This document shows, piece after piece, positions 33,898 through 42,193 of a stretch of DNA of 64,000 bases. The number at the start of each line of letters is the position of its first letter. Within the stretch, counting starts at the first letter, position 1. The DNA lies in NCBI RefSeq assembly GCF_001375495.1, contig NZ_LN831058.1, positions 1 through 64,000 on the forward strand, in the 5' to 3' direction. The notes under the pieces are model-generated. The model was not told where the DNA came from and made no database searches. It saw nothing but the letters and a program-made list of their open reading frames with translations. The position numbers and the translations under genes were made by a program. Source of the stretch: Flaviflexus massiliensis. GTDB taxonomy: Bacteria; Actinomycetota; Actinomycetes; Actinomycetales; Actinomycetaceae.

Positions 33898-34653
33898 CTA
33901 GTAGTAGGAGGCGATGAGCCCCTGATCCGTCTCCAACACGTGGACGTCGGTCTTGAAGACCCGGGACAGGACCTCGGGGCGCATGATCTCTTCGGCCGTA
34001 CCAAACTCGGTGACCAGCCCGTCGTTCATCGTACAAATGTAGTCCGCGTACTTGCCTGCAAAATTGATGTCGTGAATGACGATGACAATCGTCTTTCCTA
34101 GCTCGTCTGCGGCCTTGCGGAGCTGCTTCATCATCTGCACTGAATGCTGCATGTCCAGGTTGTTGAGCGGCTCGTCAAGGAGCACAAAGTCGGTATTTTG
34201 GGCGAGCACCATGGCGACGTAGGCGCGCTGGCGCTGACCGCCCGACAGCTGGTCAAGGAAACGGTTCTCCAGTCCGGTCAAGTTGAGGAAGTCGATGGCC
34301 TGGGAGATGTATTCCTCATCCTCTACCGTCAGTCTCCCCTGCGAGTAGGGGTAGCGCCCAAAACCAACGAGCTGACGTACGGTCAGCCTCGTAATGAAGT
34401 GGTTTTCCTGACGGAGAATCGAAAGCTTCTTGGCGATCTCCTTCGAAGAGCAAGTTGCGACATTCATGCCCGCCACCTCGATCGTCCCCTCATCAATATC
34501 GAGGAGACGGCCGATCATGGTGAGGATCGTGGACTTGCCTGCACCGTTGGGCCCAACGAGTGCGGTGATGCCACCGACGGGAAGATCGAGGGTGACGGGG
34601 CCGATTTGAACGTCCTCGCCGTACCTCTTCACTACGTCCTTGAGCCGAATCAC
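33898..34653 (-). CDS. Iron-siderophore ABC transporter ATPase
   Basis: A 251-residue ATPase of the FecE/FepC/YclP class. Walker A is GPNGAGKST (about 34-42), the signature is LSGGQRQRAYVAMVLAQ, Walker B is FVLLDEPLNNLD and the switch histidine is in VIVIHDINFA. It is coupled by a 4-base overlap to the second permease gene, completing a four-gene importer. Substrate is inferred to be a ferric siderophore from the context. Confidence 0.94.
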   Translation of the reverse strand: MIRLKDVVKRYGEDVQIGPVTLDLPVGGITALVGPNGAGKSTILTMIGRLLDIDEGTIEVAGMNVATCSSKEIAKKLSILRQENHFITRLTVRQLVGFGRYPYSQGRLTVEDEEYISQAIDFLNLTGLENRFLDQLSGGQRQRAYVAMVLAQNTDFVLLDEPLNNLDMQHSVQMMKQLRKAADELGKTIVIVIHDINFAGKYADYICTMNDGLVTEFGTAEEIMRPEVLSRVFKTDVHVLETDQGLIASYY

Positions 34654-35897
34654 AGGCGTCCCTTTCGCATGATGACAAAGAGGAAGACAACGCCACCAAC
34701 GAGTTCGATGATGATGGTGACGGCACCTCCCGCGTAAAAAATATTTCGCAAAACGAAGTAGGCGGCTCCGAGCACGACGAAGGCGAGCAGGCTCGCAACT
34801 GGGAAGATCAACTTGTGATCGTAGGTATCGGTGAGCGAATAGGCGAGTGTCGCCACAAGGAAACCGAGGAAAGTCATGGGTCCAACGAGCGAGGTTGTCA
34901 TGGCCATGAGGATCGACACGAGGAAAAGAACGATCATGACCTCGCGGCGATGATTAACACCGAGGTTGGTGCTTACATCCTTGCCGAGAGAAATGGTGTT
35001 GAGCTTGGGGGATTTCACCCACAGCAGTGCGGCCGTGACCAGGACGATGGGGATGACGATCGGGTACAGGTCCGAGTCAGCATTCGACAGGTTGCCGAAG
35101 AGCCGGGCTGTGAGGATATCGAATTCGTTCGGATCCATCATGCGTTGCATAAAGGTGGAAAGAGCTCCGAGGCCACCACCAACAACCACGCCGACGAGCA
35201 GCATGATATGCATGTTGCCGAACCGGCCCGATAGGAGCCAGCCGTAGAGCAGACAGGCAAGACCAACCATGAGAACAGCCTGCAGAAGGAACTGCCCGGC
35301 ACCCATCACCATCGTCACGCCCGCGGCACCGAAGAAGAAAACTACACCGGTTTGGATGACCGTGTAGAGGGCTTCAAAGCCCATAATCGAGGGCGTGATG
35401 ATGCGGTTGCCGGTCACGGTCTGGAATGCAACGGTCGCGAAAGCCTGGCAGATTGCCACGATCACCATGGCGATGAGAACATCGGCCCTCATGGAAGCAA
35501 TCTTCCAGTAGCCGGCGCTACCGAATTCCATTCCATTATCCCACGAGAGAATAGCGAAGGCGATCGCGACGGCGAGGACAACGAGGGTGCCGACGATGAC
35601 GCCGTAGCGAACCTTCTGCTTCCTACTCGTTAAAGGACCGGAGGAGGCACCTCGTTTGCAACACGCCTCGTCACGCTTCAGCGGCAGGCGGGGCCTACGA
35701 CCGCCCTTCACCTTGCCTGTCAGCACCTGCCCACCGGAATTCTTCAGCTCGGGACTTTCCTTAGGTCCCTCGGATGGCGAGGAGTGAAGCAGATTCTGAG
35801 TATCTGGGTAGTCGTGGTGGACTGCGATCTCAACGAGGGGCTCCGAAAACGTTGCGCGGTCATTTTTAACAACGGGATGGTTGATAACACTAGCCAT
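34650..35897 (-). CDS. Iron-siderophore ABC permease (FecCD family), long N-terminus
   Basis: A FecCD-type permease with about nine membrane helices from residue 97 on, including the coupling segment TVTGNRIITPSIMGFEAL and the NLGVNHRREVMI loop. The 415-residue protein is about 90 longer than usual because of a hydrophilic N-terminal extension rich in charged and proline residues (about 1-96, with a CC pair near 78). Its ATG overlaps the end of the preceding permease gene by 8 bases. No better internal ATG exists before the first helix, so the extension may be genuine, or the start may be an internal GTG. Confidence 0.88.
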   Translation of the reverse strand: MASVINHPVVKNDRATFSEPLVEIAVHHDYPDTQNLLHSSPSEGPKESPELKNSGGQVLTGKVKGGRRPRLPLKRDEACCKRGASSGPLTSRKQKVRYGVIVGTLVVLAVAIAFAILSWDNGMEFGSAGYWKIASMRADVLIAMVIVAICQAFATVAFQTVTGNRIITPSIMGFEALYTVIQTGVVFFFGAAGVTMVMGAGQFLLQAVLMVGLACLLYGWLLSGRFGNMHIMLLVGVVVGGGLGALSTFMQRMMDPNEFDILTARLFGNLSNADSDLYPIVIPIVLVTAALLWVKSPKLNTISLGKDVSTNLGVNHRREVMIVLFLVSILMAMTTSLVGPMTFLGFLVATLAYSLTDTYDHKLIFPVASLLAFVVLGAAYFVLRNIFYAGGAVTIIIELVGGVVFLFVIMRKGRL

Positions 35898-36903
35898 TTC
35901 GACGCTGCCTCACGAGTAGGAAAACAAAGACGACCGCCCCCAGCACGCCGAGGATGAGAGAGACGGGGACTTCCAAGGGCATGACAATCGTGCGACCGAC
36001 GATGTCGCACAGGGTGACGATGCAGATGCCAACGATGCAAACCCAGGCCAGGTTGGATCGGAGATTGTCTCCCCGGAAGAGGGACACCATATTGGGAACG
36101 ATGAGCCCAAGGAATGGTAGGGAACCGATGACGACCGTCACTACACCGGTGACTGCCGCGACGATGGTGATGCCGGTGAAGATCACGGCGTTGTAGTTGA
36201 GTCCCACATTCGTTGCCACGTCTTTTCCGAGACCCACCACCGTAAAACGGTCCGCGATAAAGAAGACGACGATGAGGAGGATGAAGACGATCCACAGGAG
36301 CTCGTAGCGGCCACGCACCACCGTGGTGAACGAGCCAGCGAACCAGATCCCAATGTTTTGTAGCATGTCCGTCTGCAGGGCGATGAACGTGGAGAACGCC
36401 CCCACAACCGCGCCGAGCATGATGCCGACTATGGGGACGATGAGGGAGGACTTGAGGGTAACGCGGCGCAGGAACATGAAGAATACGATCGTTCCCACGA
36501 ACGCAAAGAGGATCGCGCCGATCATGCGAACAACGATCGGTGCGGAGGGGAAGGCAATCATCGTGAGCAGCAGGCCCAGGCCCGCCCACTCCGTTGTACC
36601 GACCGTGGTGGGTTCGACGAACCGGTTCTGAGTCATGAGCTGCATGACGAGGCCGGCGATGGACATGGCGGCCCCGGCCAGAACGAGAGCGATCGTGCGG
36701 GGAACCCGGGTGATGAAGAACATGTTCCAGCCATCGTCATGACCCGCAATGTCGTAGACACCAACGAAGAGGGAGAGCACAACGAGGCCGATCGTGACGA
36801 CAATACCAACGACAAGTGGCCACTTGCGGTCAGCGCTAGTGGCCAGACCCCGCACCGCAGGCCGCTGCTCGTTGACGATATCCGTCTGGACGACTGTTGC
36901 CAC
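35890..36903 (-). CDS. Iron-siderophore ABC permease (FecCD family)
   Basis: A 337-residue FecCD permease of usual length with about nine helices. Conserved pieces include RVPRTIALVLAGAAMSIAGLVMQ, NRFVEPTTVGTTEWAGLG (the TxNPLA-type region) and the cytoplasmic VGLGKDVATNVGL segment contacting the ATPase. It starts with GTG behind GGAAG. It pairs with the next permease to form the heterodimeric channel. Confidence 0.93.
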   Translation of the reverse strand: MATVVQTDIVNEQRPAVRGLATSADRKWPLVVGIVVTIGLVVLSLFVGVYDIAGHDDGWNMFFITRVPRTIALVLAGAAMSIAGLVMQLMTQNRFVEPTTVGTTEWAGLGLLLTMIAFPSAPIVVRMIGAILFAFVGTIVFFMFLRRVTLKSSLIVPIVGIMLGAVVGAFSTFIALQTDMLQNIGIWFAGSFTTVVRGRYELLWIVFILLIVVFFIADRFTVVGLGKDVATNVGLNYNAVIFTGITIVAAVTGVVTVVIGSLPFLGLIVPNMVSLFRGDNLRSNLAWVCIVGICIVTLCDIVGRTIVMPLEVPVSLILGVLGAVVFVFLLVRQRRNG

Positions 36904-36988
36904 GTATCTTCCTTTGATCTGGGTGTGGGGCGCTCCCCGGCATTGACCGGCGGAGCACCCCGACAGTGTTTACTGGTGCTGCACGTGA

Positions 36989-38050
36989 CTATTCGGCTGA
37001 GAAGGCTTCTGCCAGCTGGTTGAACAGTTCCGTGTAGTGCTGAATATCTTCAGCGGTGTAGAAGTTCGGATCCAGGTAAATGATGTTCCCCTCCTTGACT
37101 GCGGTCACGTTGGCAAGAGCCTCGGACTCAGCAATCAGTTCCTCGGCGGACGAGAAGTTCTCCGTGCCAGCCCCAGCATCACGGTCCAGGACAATGATCC
37201 AGTCCGGGTTGGCCTCGGCAATTGCCTCAACGGAGATATCGTCACCCTGGTGGTTTGTTGAACCGTCGATTTCGAGCGCCGGAGTCAGGCCCAGAACATC
37301 GAAGACGGGGCCGATGGAGCGGCCGGTCGAGGGTGCCGAGTAGTTAATCGAGCCACCCGAGGTGATGAGACCGGCAACGGTCTGCTCTGGGTCGTAGGCT
37401 TCGGCAGCGGCCTCGATGGAGGCATCAAAGTCGGCGATCAGCTGTTCAGCTTCGGCCTGGTGTCCAAAAACCTCACCAAGCAGGGTCGTGAGGGCCTTGA
37501 GTTCCTCATCGATCGGCTTGTTCTCGATATCAATATTCGTGTCCACAAACGCAACATCATCGCCAACGAGATCGACAATATCTTCCCCGTACTGGGCAAA
37601 ACGCTGGCCGTTGAGGATCAGGTCGGGCTCGGCCGTGATGAAGACTTCCATGTCCGGCTCACGGTGGTTACCCAGATTCTGAACATCGGAATTGTCGATG
37701 TACATCGACAGGTTATCTTCACCCGCGGGCATGAGATCAATCGGAGCTGCGGAGAGCTCGATACCCCAGTCGGCCAGGGTGCCAAAGATACGGTTGTCGG
37801 TTGCGATGATCGACTGCGGATCCTCAGGCAGGGAAACGGTGTTGCCGGCCATGTCCGTCACTTCAGAGGCGGGAGCGTCAGCGCCAGCTTCGTCGCCGTT
37901 CGAGCCCTCGGTCTCGGTGTCACCAGCGGTGGTCTCATCCGAATTATCGGTGGCGTCGTCGGTGTCGCTACCACATGCGGCCAGTGTGAGTGCGGCAACC
38001 GCCGCCATGGCGAATACTCCCGAACGACGGGTGCGGTGCAGAACTTTCAT
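36989..38050 (-). CDS. Iron-siderophore substrate-binding lipoprotein
   Basis: The extracellular receptor of the importer. An N-terminal signal peptide ends in the lipobox LAAC with lipidated Cys26, followed by a 30-residue acidic linker and a type III (FhuD/BtuF-like) binding fold with the long central helix (about 55-353). VTDMAGNTVSLPEDPQSIIATD is the usual start of the family. The pattern is closest to the CeuE/YclQ group that takes catecholate siderophores; this is a judgement by eye. It is the first gene of the locus, downstream of a near-perfect iron box. Confidence 0.94.
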   Translation of the reverse strand: MKVLHRTRRSGVFAMAAVAALTLAACGSDTDDATDNSDETTAGDTETEGSNGDEAGADAPASEVTDMAGNTVSLPEDPQSIIATDNRIFGTLADWGIELSAAPIDLMPAGEDNLSMYIDNSDVQNLGNHREPDMEVFITAEPDLILNGQRFAQYGEDIVDLVGDDVAFVDTNIDIENKPIDEELKALTTLLGEVFGHQAEAEQLIADFDASIEAAAEAYDPEQTVAGLITSGGSINYSAPSTGRSIGPVFDVLGLTPALEIDGSTNHQGDDISVEAIAEANPDWIIVLDRDAGAGTENFSSAEELIAESEALANVTAVKEGNIIYLDPNFYTAEDIQHYTELFNQLAEAFSAE

Positions 38051-38094
38051 TCAAGATCCTTTAGTAAGCGCATGGGATTCCTCTCGAATCCCTA

Positions 38095-38113
38095 TGAAGT
38101 TAGGCTAACCTAA
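38095..38113 (-). promoter_or_regulatory. DtxR/IdeR-type iron box, strong match
   Basis: On the plus strand TGAAGTTAGGCTAACCTAA matches the palindromic consensus TWAGGTTAGSCTAACCTWA at 17 of 19 positions. It lies 45-63 bases before the substrate-binding lipoprotein start, in promoter position, so the transporter should be repressed by DtxR/IdeR when iron is plentiful. Confidence 0.85.
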
Positions 38114-38545
38114 CTCATTTAGAGAATGCCACTGTTTCGTAATTCAAATTCCGCACCAACAAGCCAATAAAGACAAAGGTCCCAAGTGTCAATTTGTGCG
38201 AAATGGCCATTTGGTGCCGAAAAATCTGATATAGATTTCAAACGCTGGTGGCATTTGTCACGATATTTTGTCCCAATAATCAGATTGATTGGAGTTAATC
38301 CACAATCTGGATTTCTTAAATATTGAACGTTTTATCCCGATATTCCGGCCTTTTTCTCTTTTCCCACCTGATTGAATGGCATGGACGAAGGTCCCAGTTC
38401 CACAAACTGCTCGCTTCAAACTCCGACTCTTCTCAAAAATAGGTGGTGGCAGGCGAGAACATTTCATTCCAGCAACCACTATTCCAACCTTTAACTGTCA
38501 CTGGCTGCGCAAATATGTCACCTGCGATGCAAACGTGAACTGCAT
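38114..38545. other. AT-rich intergenic region
   Basis: These 432 bases are markedly richer in A and T than the genes around them. I see no convincing gene: one 73-codon minus-strand frame (38258-38479) lacks a ribosome site and family features. No terminal repeats, tRNA or transposase remnants are visible. It may be a scar of lost or acquired DNA. Confidence 0.5.
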
Positions 38546-39310
38546 TCAGTCGTGGAAGTTAATGACTAGGGTATATCCCTGATCGAAGAGGACCTCGGCG
38601 AGCTTGTCGGCTTCCTCATCGGGCACTGCCAGAATGATGGGCGTCTCAAGACTTGGCAGATCAGGGTGCCCTTCAAGATCATCTCCATCGCTCTCAATAA
38701 CTGTGGTGTCGTTGAAGTGTCCGAGCTCCTCATCAGTGAACGGCTCCCCGGTGTTGATAACCGTTGCTCCGACATATCGTGCGAACTCTGCTTCCGCCCG
38801 ATAGCCGCCTTTCGAATCCTCGCTTCCAAACGTGACGAGTCCGATGTCTTCAGCACCGAGCAGGACTGTGGCGGTGCGAGCTCCACACTGGAGCGGATAC
38901 GATTCAGCACAAAAATCAGCTGGATCGACAATCTCAATAACGTCGCCAAACTGAATATCGACTTCTTCGTCGAACGCCCAAAAGACGGGATCTGGCGCGC
39001 TACTTCCCTCCAACTGACCTTCAGTCAGCCCAAGAACTTGGGTCGGGTTCAAACTGGGGTTGGCACTTACGATGAGGTACTGACCTTTCTGAAGCGATAT
39101 TGGGGCCGGGTTGGTGATCACCGGCTCAGTTCTAGGATCGGCAGAATCGTCACCGGTTGTTGGATCGGCAGGATCACTAGGAGTTGTGAAATCACCCGTT
39201 CCAGTGCTGGTCATGGGATCATTTTTCGGCTCGGTGGCCGATCCTTCTGCTCCATCACTCGACGAGCAAGCAGCCAGGACCAATAGCAGTGCTACTCCCA
39301 CGTACCTCAT
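38546..39310 (-). CDS. Putative lipoprotein, unknown function
   Basis: A 254-residue secreted lipoprotein with lipobox LAAC (Cys15). The start is the ATG at 39310 (ribosome site GGGG just upstream), not the TTG seven codons earlier. After a Thr/Asp/Pro-rich linker (about 16-70) comes a globular domain of about 180 residues with one CysX7Cys pair (CAESYPLQC) that could form a disulfide. I recognise no family. It stands between the iron locus and a TSUP permease gene, with no evident link to either. Confidence 0.75.
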   Translation of the reverse strand: MRYVGVALLLVLAACSSSDGAEGSATEPKNDPMTSTGTGDFTTPSDPADPTTGDDSADPRTEPVITNPAPISLQKGQYLIVSANPSLNPTQVLGLTEGQLEGSSAPDPVFWAFDEEVDIQFGDVIEIVDPADFCAESYPLQCGARTATVLLGAEDIGLVTFGSEDSKGGYRAEAEFARYVGATVINTGEPFTDEELGHFNDTTVIESDGDDLEGHPDLPSLETPIILAVPDEEADKLAEVLFDQGYTLVINFHD

Positions 39311-39544
39311 TGCCCCAATGTAGCGAGGCAACTTCGCTCCGTCTATGGTTCCGCGAGACCTCAGGTGGTGCAGCTGTCTCCTATCTACTACTCCCCTGCA
39401 ATTTCCAGAGTTTTCGGGGCTCCTGCCCTACTTTCTCTCCTAGCTTTTCTTTACCTCGATGGTTAATCGTCTACTGTTCGTGCTGCACTTCAGCACATGA
39501 CAGACTCTGCACTACCGAGTCATTGCCCGATGAGAAAGTTGGGT

Positions 39545-40321
39545 CTAGAACCAGCTTTGACTTACCGTGTAGATCCCAACGAGGGCAACAAGCACGGAGA
39601 AGATTCCAGACAGAGCCCGTGGTGGGAGTTTCCTGGAACAGACGGAACCAATCAGTCCACCAACAATGGATCCTCCAACAAACAGTCCCAGCATTCCAAA
39701 ATCTACCCCGGGTTCGATCGGGAAGCGGCCGAGTATTCCCACGAGCGAGGCAATGACCATGATGAGGAGGGAAGTGCCAACGGCTTTTCTCATTCGGGTG
39801 TTCATAACCAGCACGAGCGCTGGCACCACCATGAATCCCCCGCCCACGCCAAAGAGGCCGGTCGCAAAACCGGTGATTGTCGCAACCACCACGAGAACAA
39901 CCTTCTCCCCGGTGGTCATGGGTTCACCGTGCGCCTCGAGTGTTTCTTCTTCTCCGCGGAACGTTTGAAACGCAAAGAGCACGGCCACAAGCAGGAGGAA
40001 GATCGCGAAGATCCTGATAATGAGCAGTTCATCGATTAGGAGGGACAGTCGCGCACCGGCGAAGGAGCCAACTACGGACAGCCCCGCAAAAACCAATCCC
40101 TTCTTGACCTCAACGTTTCCCGCTCGGAGGTGGATGATGAGGGAGCCGGCCGACGTGAGGAGAACTCCTGCCAGTGACCCGAGCGCGGCCACGTGAGCCG
40201 ACTGGTGGAGGAGGTACATGAGGGCGGGAACCGACAGGATCCCGCCACCAGCCCCGAGCAGGCCAACAACAATCCCGATCCCTAGACCAACAACGAGAGG
40301 AAGAATGACAGCGCCTTTCAG
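39545..40321 (-). CDS. TSUP-family (TauE/SafE) membrane transporter, abnormal start
   Basis: A membrane protein of about 258 residues of the sulfite-exporter/TSUP family, with some eight helices. The diagnostic glycine-rich motifs occur in both halves: VVGLLGAGGGILSVPAL at the N-terminus and TGLFGVGGGFMVVPALVL in the second half. The first motif lies upstream of the first usable ATG (40219). The frame stays open to CTG at 40321 right after a TGA, and contains no ATG, GTG or TTG before 40219. Either CTG is the start, or one surplus A in GTGACTG shifts the true GTG out of frame. Substrate unknown. Confidence 0.8.
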   Translation of the reverse strand: MKGAVILPLVVGLGIGIVVGLLGAGGGILSVPALMYLLHQSAHVAALGSLAGVLLTSAGSLIIHLRAGNVEVKKGLVFAGLSVVGSFAGARLSLLIDELLIIRIFAIFLLLVAVLFAFQTFRGEEETLEAHGEPMTTGEKVVLVVVATITGFATGLFGVGGGFMVVPALVLVMNTRMRKAVGTSLLIMVIASLVGILGRFPIEPGVDFGMLGLFVGGSIVGGLIGSVCSRKLPPRALSGIFSVLVALVGIYTVSQSWF

Positions 40322-40468
40322 TCACGCAATTACCGCACGACAGTACCACTTGATACTAGACCCAACGGGGTTCGTGGTGAGGATCAGCAAAGACTAGGAA
40401 CAGCTCACTTCCTCACAGCAACCGGCCTGATACAGCAACTCCCAAGTGCTCTCGAAAGGCTCTGGAAT

Positions 40469-41496
40469 CTAGCTGGCGGTGCGAACGACCGTATTACCGT
40501 GCTCGCCACTTTCGACTTGCCTGTGTGCCTCCGCAATTTCCCCCATGTCAAATACATGCACTGGCAAACCAGATCCTTCACCGATGCTCAGGGCACCGTC
40601 CGCGAGTGTTTTCAAAACGACCCGCGCCTCGATCGACCTCAGTTCTTGTGAAAGATCGACAGTGCGAAGTCCCCGAATCTCAATGTTTCGGTACTGCAGT
40701 ACTTTGAAGTTCATGAGGGCCTCGTCTCCGCCCTCCCGCCCATAGTGGGAGATGGTTGCCTGCGGTGCGGTCACCCGTAGATTCGATTCCATGTTGGCCC
40801 CGGGAGCAACATCGACGATCACATCCGCACCATCTGTCAGAGCATCGACAAGCTGCTGCTCATAATCAGATTGCCCTCGCGCCACCACGACATCAGCCCC
40901 CGCAGCTAGCAGTGCTTCTCTCTTGGATTCCTGTGCGGTCACAACCGTTCGAGCACCCGCCCATTTCGCCAGTTGACGGCAAAATGACCAACTGCACCGC
41001 CACCTCGAACAAGAGCTGTCTTCCCTTCATACGGCTTTTCTGCAAGGTCCACATCGCTACCAGAGAGACGGTTGAGTGCAAGGGCTGCCGTGATCGCGGG
41101 TATGCCGAGCGATGCGCCGAGCTCAAAATCAGCATTGTCGGGCAGGGAAGTAACTCGTTCTACTTGTACGTAGGCGATCTCGGCGGCAGTTCCCAGATCC
41201 GTGCCGACTCCCCACACCCACACCCGGTCACCGATTTTGAAGTTCTCGACTTTTGCTCCGATATCGATCACGGTGCCGGCCCCATCCGTATGCGGAACGA
41301 TTCCGTCCGATGGGATCTCCCGGTTTTGCGCTCCCCCACGTAACACAATATCGAGAGGGTTAACGCCCGAGGCAGGGATTTGAACCACAACTTCCTGATC
41401 CGCCGGCTTCCTCACGGTCTTGGTGACGGTTCGGAGGACATCAACTCCACCAAAGGCCGTATAGGTAATAGCTTCAGACGTCTTAGCTGAACTCAT
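40469..41496 (-). pseudogene. Zinc-type alcohol dehydrogenase / quinone oxidoreductase-like gene with frameshift
   Basis: Two adjoining frames encode one medium-chain dehydrogenase/reductase of the NADPH:quinone oxidoreductase (zeta-crystallin) kind, about 340 residues if rejoined. The first part (41496 to about 40975) has the GroES-like domain (SGVNPLDIVLRGG, HTDGAGTVIDIG, GDRVWVWG) up to the NADP-binding GGGAVGHFAV. The second (from about 40972 to 40469) continues LAKWAGARTVVTAQESKRE and the Rossmann fold to the C-terminus. One missing base after GTCAA near 40973 explains the break. No zinc ligands are seen. A good ribosome site (AGGAAG) precedes the ATG. Confidence 0.85.
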
Positions 41497-41765
41497 CTTT
41501 GACTTCCTGTTTCACGTTTTCCAGGAATCGCCTATTCGGTGGCATCGTCACCACCCTGCATCGTTGTCCTGGAGGAACTTCATTCAGCCTAGCCCGCCTC
41601 ATCGGCTCCGGCCGTTCTCTACGTTCGCCCTAAGCCCATTCAAACCAAACCGGTGAGGGAGACGGGTTCTGTATCAGAGTCCAGCATCTCCCGATGGAGC
41701 GTATTGCCGACCACCTGTCTCAACCACCCGCATCAGCCCGTCTCGGACCTCACCGAGGTAAAAGG
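41497..41765. other. Intergenic region, nothing recognised
   Basis: Between the dehydrogenase-like gene start and the tRNA terminator I see no gene, repeat or structured RNA. The promoter of the dehydrogenase-like gene should lie near 41500-41560 on the minus strand but has no clear -10/-35 pair. Confidence 0.4.
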
Positions 41766-41796
41766 AAAGGCCCCAGAACTTTGTTCTGGGGCCTTT
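41766..41796 (-). terminator. Terminator of the initiator tRNA gene
   Basis: A perfect 14-bp stem (AAAGGCCCCAGAAC / GTTCTGGGGCCTTT) with a TTT loop lies 6 bases after the tRNA 3' end and is followed by CCTTTTA on the minus strand. Confidence 0.88.
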
Positions 41797-41802
41797 GCCA
41801 CT

Positions 41803-41879
41803 TGGTGGCGGGGGCAGGATTTGAACCTACGACCTCCGGGTTATGAGCCCGGCGAGCTACCGAACTGCTCCACCCCGCG
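41803..41879 (-). tRNA. Initiator tRNA-fMet (CAT anticodon)
   Basis: A 77-nt cloverleaf with anticodon CAT in CCGGGCTCATAACCCGG, giving the three consecutive G-C pairs of the anticodon stem that mark initiator tRNAs. The acceptor position 1-72 is an unpaired C-C, also an initiator hallmark. The D-loop (AGCAGTTCGGTAGCT) and T-arm (GGTTCAAATCC) are regular, and the 3' CCA is encoded. A strong terminator follows immediately, so it is transcribed as a single gene. Confidence 0.96.
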
Positions 41880-42137
41880 GCGACTCATCTACTCTATGCC
41901 ACATGCTCGAACAATCCAAAGCGGGAGCACCGTTAGACCCCTCACATGGCATGGATCACTGAAGCCGATAAAAGTTTTTCGGGTGAGTTGCTCTGGTCCC
42001 CTACCCCAGTTCGTGTCTCTAATTCTGATGATTCCATGGCTTGACCATGTGCTGTGAAAGCGTCCGATATTGAGTGAGCAGCCCGGTAGGAATGGGGGGG
42101 CATAGGGCGGTTCCGGTGGGAATGAGTGGGCTTGAGA
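41880..42137. other. Intergenic region upstream of tRNA-fMet
   Basis: About 260 bases without a recognisable gene. A possible minus-strand -10 (TAGAGT or TAGATG) lies 10-20 bases before the tRNA, but no matching -35 is convincing. A run of seven or more G on the plus strand occurs near 42095. Confidence 0.4.
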
Positions 42138-42169
42138 ATGGGGAGGGCATCTATTGATGCCCTCCCCAT
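42138..42169 (-). terminator. Terminator after the UPF0182 gene
   Basis: A perfect 14-bp stem (ATGGGGAGGGCATC and complement) with a TATT tetraloop lies 25 bases after the stop codon. Confidence 0.75.
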
Positions 42170-42193
42170 GACCTCAGGAATTAGTCCTGGGGT

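Noticed and set aside
38258-38479. 73-codon minus-strand ORF in the AT-rich gap
   Set aside because: No ribosome site, no recognisable domain, and such frames are expected by chance in AT-rich non-coding DNA.
40110-40349. 79-codon minus-strand ORF over the TSUP 5' region
   Set aside because: Arginine/cysteine-rich shadow frame; the TSUP frame has the conserved membrane motif.
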